Source: Agriotes lineatus (lineage: Eukaryota; Arthropoda; Insecta; Coleoptera; Elateridae). From it: DNA of 64,000 nucleotides. The first letter of the stretch is position 1. Every line of letters begins with the position of its first letter. Positions 56,936 through 64,000 of the stretch are shown one piece after another. The translations under genes and the position numbers were made by a program. The DNA lies in NCBI GenBank assembly GCA_940337035.1, contig OW679202.1, forward strand, positions 51,849,763 to 51,913,762, given 5' to 3'. A model generated the notes under the pieces. The model was not told the DNA's origin, did no database searches, and worked only from the letters and a program-made list of their open reading frames with translations.

Positions 56936-59274
56936 CTCATCGACAAAAGAAGGGATAAACCCGCGAATAAGAAGACGAGCGAATTGTTGCACATGTATAA
57001 TCGATTTAGGATTCTCACGCTATTTCGGAAGTAAAACATCTATTATTCGCCCAAAATGTAAGGCCCTTCTTTCCTTCGTCTTGCAGTATCCTTATATGTT
57101 CTATAGATTATCTTTAAGGAACAGTTATTAATTTTCGAATCCTGAAGAAGCAGTACATTGGTGTCTTCCATTCGCTGAGCTGGATAAAACATACTTAAAG
57201 TAGGCGATTGCGATACCTGCTGCCTTTCGATCTAAATAATCGACGAGTGAATGTTTGTGGTGGTTTTGTATTGTACCCACGGGTATAATTTATTTACCAA
57301 GTTTACTTGCTTTATTGTAATTTTGCTGTTGGTACACCAACTTCACTTGATTGTGATTCAATAGATAGTAAATTCCAGTCTGCTGTTTATGAAATATGTT
57401 TTGCCTTCTGTAGTTTCTGAATAGTTATGGTGTACTTTCTAATTATCAATAATAGCAAACCGGTAATTTCACTGATATATATGCGTCAGTCGGCGATTAT
57501 GCGAAGAACTTGGTTTTTTAATACGATAAATTGTAGCATATCTATATCTGCGTCCGTTCGGAGCGGCTGCTTGCTTATTTTATATAGGTCTGTTTGCTAC
57601 TGCTCTAATTCAATTGCAAGCGCTTTTATTTAGTCAAGTCCTACTGTTTGCATAGTCTTCATATAATATTTATTCAGCCTTTGGTATTAATTTAAATAAT
57701 AATAATTTGAATTTTGGGTTCTAATTGAATCTAACGAACCTGGTGTTACTTCTATACATAATTTGAAGCTAAAATGTTCAATTGACTCCTATGATTATTT
57801 TACATATAATTAATTGGAAGTTATTTCTAATTTTGATTTATTAAGTTGACCCACATATGCATAGTATCTTTGGCGTTAAATTTATTAGATTTACTTCCCT
57901 AAAGTGTTACTGTGGTTAGCATCTGGGGCCAACATGTTTAGTAGTTATTAACAATTATTTCGTTAATCCAAATCACGACCCAAAATAGCCGATAAGGTAG
58001 AGCTAGACAGGATGGTACCTTCATCTAGATATAGATTTTGTATCAGTATCAGTGTTACGCCTGTTTTCAATGCTTAGAATAACGATATGGTTTCTAATAG
58101 TTATAATTCCTACAATACTTCAAAATCAACATTAATTCGTTGTTCAGTATCGTATATACGTAGTAATCTCTCAGGTTTAGCATTACTCAAACTACGTTCA
58201 TTAATGCTTGCTATGTCGAAAACTGGAGTAAGAAAAACACAATGAGATCAGTGGCGGCTCGTCATAACAAATCAATCATTCAAGAACTGTTTTATTCTGA
58301 AAGCAAAATTTGTTGCATTTGTTTTTCATCGTTCTGCTAATTTTAAATCTTAAAAAAGCACGAGTAATTTTTATTTGATGAATATAAGCTGTAAGATAAG
58401 CGCATTGGGACCAGATCGAAACGACTGTTAGTTTTTCAACAGTTGCAGCTGCGGTAGAACGGCAAGATGTAGGTCCGAAGATAAGAATTAATATTTAATG
58501 GGAGCCACGTCAACGTAGTCCCAAGCCTCAAGCAGGCTAAGTCTGACCTAACCCCTGTGATGACAAGCGCTTGTCAAGTTCAGATTACTATTTCGTACCT
58601 ACACTGACTTCATCGAGCTCAGATGCAGAAAGGCTGTGTTCGGGGAGCATATCCGAAAGGCCGTGTTTTTAATTTCAACAAAAGGGACGTTGCACGTTGG
58701 AGTTTTCGCAAAATAATTGCCCTTACCATTTGAAATGATATACGTGAATCGCCCATGCATCTGCGAATATGTAACTCAAACAGTGTAAATCCATTTTTGG
58801 CTAATTATATATTTAAATGAAAAATTAAAGAGAGTTATTCGATTCAGTTCACAATATCTTGTTAGCCTGTAAAGTGTGGTAAATTTGTTCGGTATATTAA
58901 CTATTTCCAGTACATATGCCAAATATTTAAATCTTGGGACATCGACATGTGTCTTTATCTCTGAGTGGGTGGAAAATGCATTTTACGTTCAGTGGTTGAA
59001 TCTACTATCAATGCCACGAGCTACCACTGAACAGAGCGGGTGAGAAAATGTAGCCCTTAGAAAGTTAGAAGAACCATTTCATATTCCAACAATGTAGTAA
59101 ATTATATAGATTATTATTTATACACTCCAAGAACAACAACAAGGACAGGTATTTCATTAACAACAGCGATTAAGAAAATGCAGCACACCTGAAGGCGATT
59201 TCTCTTCTTAATAGGTCGTTCTACCTTATCTCAAAGTTAACGTTTGTTTCTGCTATGTTGAAATCTAGCTGACT
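56936..59274. other. Unassigned DNA
   Basis: No ORF with a known motif and no tandem or inverted repeat. CAGTGGCGGCTCGTC at 58250-58264 resembles a hAT-type tip, but no partner was found. Confidence 0.4.
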
Positions 59275-59560
59275 TTCAATTTTTTAGTAGCCCTTTCCTG
59301 GCTTATTCCTTTGAAGAACCCTTGCTATAGGTATTTTGACTACTTGGTCATCCTCTACACTTTCTACAATTTTCTTCTTTTGGTTTCCCATCTATATATT
59401 TCAGGTGATATTCTTCTATGTTCAGTTGACTACCGTTTCTTTCTATTAATCTGATTACTGTTTTTTCGTACTTCCCTTCATTTTTTCTAGTAAGAGTTTT
59501 CCTTTGTTTGTGTTCGCCATTCCCTATATGTGCGTGAACACAGTTCTAATAGAGTTTTGT
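59275..59560 (-). pseudogene. Possible LINE 3'-end fragment
   Basis: Broken minus-strand frames give VEDDQVVKIPIARVLQRNKP near 59360-59300, similar to the RMEDDRVVK...GRPKKRW segment near the end of LINE ORF2s. Weak; no other motif supports it. Confidence 0.3.
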
Positions 59561-62500
59561 AAATACTTTTATATTGTAGTACAAAATAGTAGATCTTGTT
59601 ATGGGTCAAGAGTCATTTATAAATATTTACGGATTTAATTAGTCTATGTTAAATCTAGGTTTTGCCTACATTAGTATAATTAAACTATAAGTCAAGTTTC
59701 ATACTTCGCTATTTTATGCTTTACTTCACTCACCAAGGTACCTTGGTTGCCTATCCTAAATTCTCAACGTTTTTCCAAAAAAAAATTTTGCTAGCTTCTC
59801 ATCTTTTTCGACCATTTTCCAATGTGTGCTGCTACAGGAAAGAAATGCTATATGAACTACATTTCTGCAGTTATTTGATTTTAAGATTTTTGCTAGCATC
59901 CTAGTTTGAGAATTACTTTCGTGTTGATTTCTTTTGTGAGAAATTTCACGGAGTTGCTGGAAGAAATATTTCCGTGATATTCTCAAAATGAGACATATTC
60001 TAAATTCCTAACTAAGCGAACACGTATTACTATTTTGACAAAAGGAGCACAACACCCCAAAGGTAGGCTTCCTTTTTGTATTATTTGCTTAGATTTTATG
60101 CGCTCCATTTTTAGCTCCTTTTAATTACGGTGGAATACTTGTGGCGCGAGCCAAAGCTCCCCTTTTCGTTTGACGGATTTGTGTGTATGAGAATCCCATT
60201 TCTTCAAGAGCCGTTGAACAGCCGATTTAACCTATCGCCTCTAGACAGTTTGCGATGCGCCTATATTTTATCTGGTAACCAGCACTATCCTATTCCTTTG
60301 CATCAAAGAATTGGGACAAGATATAGCTGCTACCTCGGTATAACCTGTAATTATGAAATTCTTTTTAATGTATTCGTCAAATATCAAATTTTCTTCATGC
60401 TTACATAGACGCAGTATAATTTAGAACTTACCTTTTTAGGGCATTTTTTTCGATTTATTCTAATCACTGTTTACATTCAAAACCTGTCAATGGCAAACCA
60501 ATTTTGGATGTGTGTGATGTACCATCCAAGTTATTATTATTTTTAATTTTGGATTTTGTAAAGTGGTTGTGGATGTGCCTTGTAATTTAAAGTTATGGAT
60601 TCACATCATGTTAGTGACCGAAGAAGACACAAAGAAGAACACCGCAAAATATTATTTCTGTCAGAAGCTATATATTAATTAGCACCTATGCGTATTATAT
60701 TTATATATTGAATATTCCCAGCAATACAATAGAACACATAGACGTATATCGTTACAGTACTTGGTAGTCCATAACCTTCACAAATAGCGTTCGCCGACAT
60801 TCTCTTTTATTTTTGGCCTGCATTTTCCATGCCCTGCTTTAATCTTTCAAGATTTTTTGCTATGCCACCATTCTCGTCGATAGACCCATAGACTTGTATG
60901 AGTAGTTTTTTCAAATGCTCATCATGCGGTTCGGCCATTTTGGATGAAATTTCGTGTTGCATCATACATTCGAACATACCTTATTAATGAATGATACCTG
61001 CTTCCTCAGATCGTGGTAGCACCTACCCCTTACTTCCTACATTATTGTTCTTGCAGCTGACAACTGGGTTTGTGTATATGAATTATTTTCTGTGTATTGT
61101 CCTTGTTTATTTCTAACTGAATTTAATATATACTTTGGTTTATTGTTATTTATTATGAGTGTCTTGTTAACAGCAGCATTTGTTGGAGTTTCATACACAG
61201 ATACACAACAGGCTTTAAAAAATTACAAAACAGGTATGGGTATCCAAATAAGCCATTGGGTCTGGTAGGTACCACGCGAGTACAAAAGAAACTCTTGAAC
61301 TGAATCGTTCAGTCGCTAGCAATTTCGCATTCAGCTTAAAACTTAAATATAAAAGAACACTACCATAGAGACGGTTCGGTTAATTTTCGAAACTAAATAA
61401 AGCGAAGGCAGGGAAGCCAAATATGTATTTTATGAATCGAATGATTCTATTAAGTTTTACGAGACCGTAAAGAGAGTACGTCAATTTCGAGCCGAATAAT
61501 GGCAAGTCTAACAAGCTGTTCGAATTTCTGCCGAAAGGAAGCGTAACAGTTTTGAGTTTAAGTGGTATGCCGCCTTTATAAAACATCTCCCCGCTTAGCT
61601 CAGAATATAGTTTTCATCGATCTGCGAAAGAAAAAGGCAGGAAGGAAATGAACATGATTGACCCATTCAGGGGCATATCAGTCTGCGAACTGCAGATAAC
61701 TATGCCGAAGCAATCTATAAATCAGTCTGTTAAATCAGGCTGGGTTTCTGCAAAGTTAAGGCAGTTGTCATCCCTTGCTGGCGTTGAGTAAATATAGGTC
61801 GGCTAAACTGTCAACAAGATGGGAGACATACTATGATTGATCGCGAACAACCTGTTTTATCTAAATAACAACCGAGTTCTGGCTCAAAAAGTAGACGGTG
61901 CAGAATTCAGAATAAACAAACCGGCCGTCCCCTGAGCAAATATCAATAAAACTAAAGAAAACTCTTTCAACAACTCGAACGGATTGAAGACAGTAAATTT
62001 ACATTAATGATTGTGCGTTCAGAGTTCGAAATGGTTCCATATATCACAAAGTAATAGTTTCATTTGGAAGTTTCTAGGAGGTTCTGTCAGATTCTCCATT
62101 AAAATACCACGAATTTACGTCTGTACTTAAGACATCTAATATCCTTATACGGCGATTTATGTCAAGAAACACGTACTTGCACATGCAGCTGGCCGATCTT
62201 CTTACTAATTTCAGTTTAACCGCGATTGTTCCGAGTTCAGAACCCTAAATTAACTTTATAAAAAGAGAACCTCTTCAAAACAATTTCGGTATCCCTATTC
62301 CCTTATTTAAAAGGGTTTAATTGACACTGATATACTTATTTTTGATGAAAGTATTACAGTAGATGTTAGAATCTACAACTCCAAAAGCTTGATTAATCTA
62401 CGTAAGTCCAAAGCTATGACTTTTATTTCATCGTATTGCTTTAATAAGTATGTATCAGTTTTGAATTTTCCAATGAACAGTTCAGTAACAGAAGAGAAAA

Positions 62501-64000
62501 GAAAAGGAATAGCAATCGAAGTATCGAAATAAGGGTACAATTTAGTCGAGATAAGTTGAAGAAAGCGTAAATAATGTTCTGATGATTATAAAGTGTGACT
62601 GCAAAGCAATAGTACAAACACCTAGTGGTGCCAACGATTGTAGTGAATAAGAGTTGATATAGACACTTAATAGTTATTATATCATTATACAAAAAACGTG
62701 TATTTATTATAGTAGCAATAACTAATCTACTATGTTTATTCAGCACAGATTCAGGTATCAAATGTGGCATAGGCTTCAACTTTAATACAAAAACTTAAAA
62801 AAATTAAAACGATATTCACCTGTAGAAAGTAATGTAATTTGTAACAAACAAGTTAGGTAATTGCTCCAAGATTACAAATCATACAATCCCGTATTTCATT
62901 ATTTTTCTTGTATAAAAGGTGTTTTAGGAACACGGCCTCTATCTAAACTTCTAGATGGTTTTTCATTGGGTTTTCAAACATTTTCTAAAGAAATTTCATA
63001 TTGACAACAAATTATATATATAGATAATATCGTTCTGAAAAATTGCATACAAAAGAAACATTAACTAACGTTTTTAACATTTTTATTTAGATACTATGTT
63101 AGGTTAATTCTAATTTCTAACGCCACTTGTTGTGTCCCACTTAGTTTAAAGCCCATTTCAGCAAAGCCGTTCCTATCCGTTCGTTTAGGTTTAGCCATTC
63201 AACATTTGCAAATTCGTTGAAATTTTTCTCTATAGTTACACCCCACACGTGAGTGGGGAAACTGTATTTCTTGCATCTTGACTTCGATCATTAGGCGGTG
63301 TACTATTCAATCCAGCCTGTGGCTTCCGATTCCCGAGCGACCGCATAAGTAACTCGGTCATTCAAAATTCAGCTCAGGAACTTGCCTGAACGAGGTGCAG
63401 TATCGGGAATCAAGTATCGTTAAGTTACGTTTTTAATTACGGGCAAGCCTGATATAGACAAGGTTTCCCCGGTCATATTACCAGTTACGGAGATGAACTA
63501 CTGTCCGTTTAATGCATAGTGGATTTGTTTGGCTACTCTATTTCTTTCGCACACGTAATCCGAAATCGATTGTCATCTTCCGCGGATGCTTCATTGCAGC
63601 AGATTTTGGGATGGACTCCCATCGAGAGCGAAACTTCTAGCAGCAACCCCACGTTCTGTACGCTTTTTCCCTTGGACTTGCAACGACGCTCTCCGAGAGC
63701 CAAATGCATACAGCAACCCATCACGTTTTGCCAACTGCTATAATTTAATTGAAATTACATTGGCTGTTACCTTTACCCGCCCTTTATTGTGTATTAATTG
63801 CAGGGGAATTGTGTAAGTAATTTATTTTTCTCAGCATTTTACTGTAATTAATTTGGTTAATAATAATCTTAGCCAGTTCATTAAAAAGTCTATAAATTTC
63901 TTTTCAGTACCTTTAGAATGGTACAAGTCACTTCTGAAAATGATAAACTATTAAATATAGCTTTTGGAAAATGTCTAAAGCTTACTTGCGTTGTATCAAG
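59561..64000. other. Unassigned DNA
   Basis: A 92-codon plus frame at 60130-60408 (YLWREPKLPFSFDGF...) and a GC-rich stretch at 63240-63780 with three overlapping open frames show no recognisable domain. No repeats identified. Confidence 0.35.

Noticed and set aside
58250..58264. hAT-like tip CAGTGGCGGCTCGTC
   Set aside because: No inverted partner or 8-bp target duplication found in either direction.
63519..63816. Overlapping ORFs in the GC-rich patch as a LINE C-terminus
   Set aside because: FWDGLPSR resembles the FWNSLP motif of jockey elements, but no other landmark lies upstream and the three frames are equally open.
1..64000. CRISPR arrays, operons, bacterial promoters
   Set aside because: Spaced identical repeats and prokaryotic gene organisation are absent; the content is eukaryotic.

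Overview
The window looks like intergenic DNA from an arthropod, most likely an insect. It is AT-rich, has one 100-N scaffold gap, and no complete host protein-coding gene could be recognised. Almost everything identifiable is a decayed transposable element. The insect inference rests on the mixture: DUF4817-type Tc1/mariner transposases, piggyBac, pogo, a MULE-related fragment, jockey/CR1-type and other LINEs, a short-LTR Ty3/gypsy copy, tRNA-derived SINEs and foldback MITEs. The species cannot be named from this.

Layout. 1-2.7 kb: nothing recognised. 2.7-3.8 kb: full-length but broken DUF4817/DDE transposase (minus). 5.0-9.2 kb: three LINE fragments in both orientations. 9.4-9.9 kb: C-terminal third of a piggyBac transposase. 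10.7-14.3 kb: internally deleted Ty3/gypsy element with LTRs of about 100 bp (minus). 14.4-16.4 kb: two foldback MITEs. 20.2-25.4 kb: two LINEs converging tail to tail; the minus-strand one is split inside its reverse transcriptase by an 1843-bp foldback element (21844-23686) flanked by TA. 26.0-26.4 kb: Gln/Ser-rich coding-like frame with one stop. 27.8-28.8 kb: a MITE and a MULE-related fragment. 29.0-30.7 kb: GC-rich minisatellite and another LINE. 31.7-32.1 kb: mariner-type transposase tail. 33.6-34.8 kb: LINE reverse transcriptase. 36.2-38.2 kb: LINE tail, gap, SINEs and a GC-rich repeat patch. 39.1-39.9 kb: LINE. 43-45 kb: SINEs and an unidentified GC-rich ORF. 50.4 kb: a THAP-domain exon with a splice donor. 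51.9-56.9 kb: a pogo-like transposase split by a 3541-bp foldback element. 57-64 kb: essentially unassigned.

The standout is the element at 52566-56106. It is flanked by a perfect 9-bp target duplication, its arms are built from a tandem repeat of about 157 bp (nine units on one side, three on the other), and its removal restores the pogo reading frame. This architecture resembles Drosophila Foldback elements and offers a way for satellite-like arrays to move. The second strong case is the 1843-bp foldback element, whose removal likewise restores a LINE reading frame and which still holds the start of a DUF4817 ORF.

No operon-like or cooperating gene set is present; relationships here are insertion histories. 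All family calls are by eye from translated motifs, without database searches.
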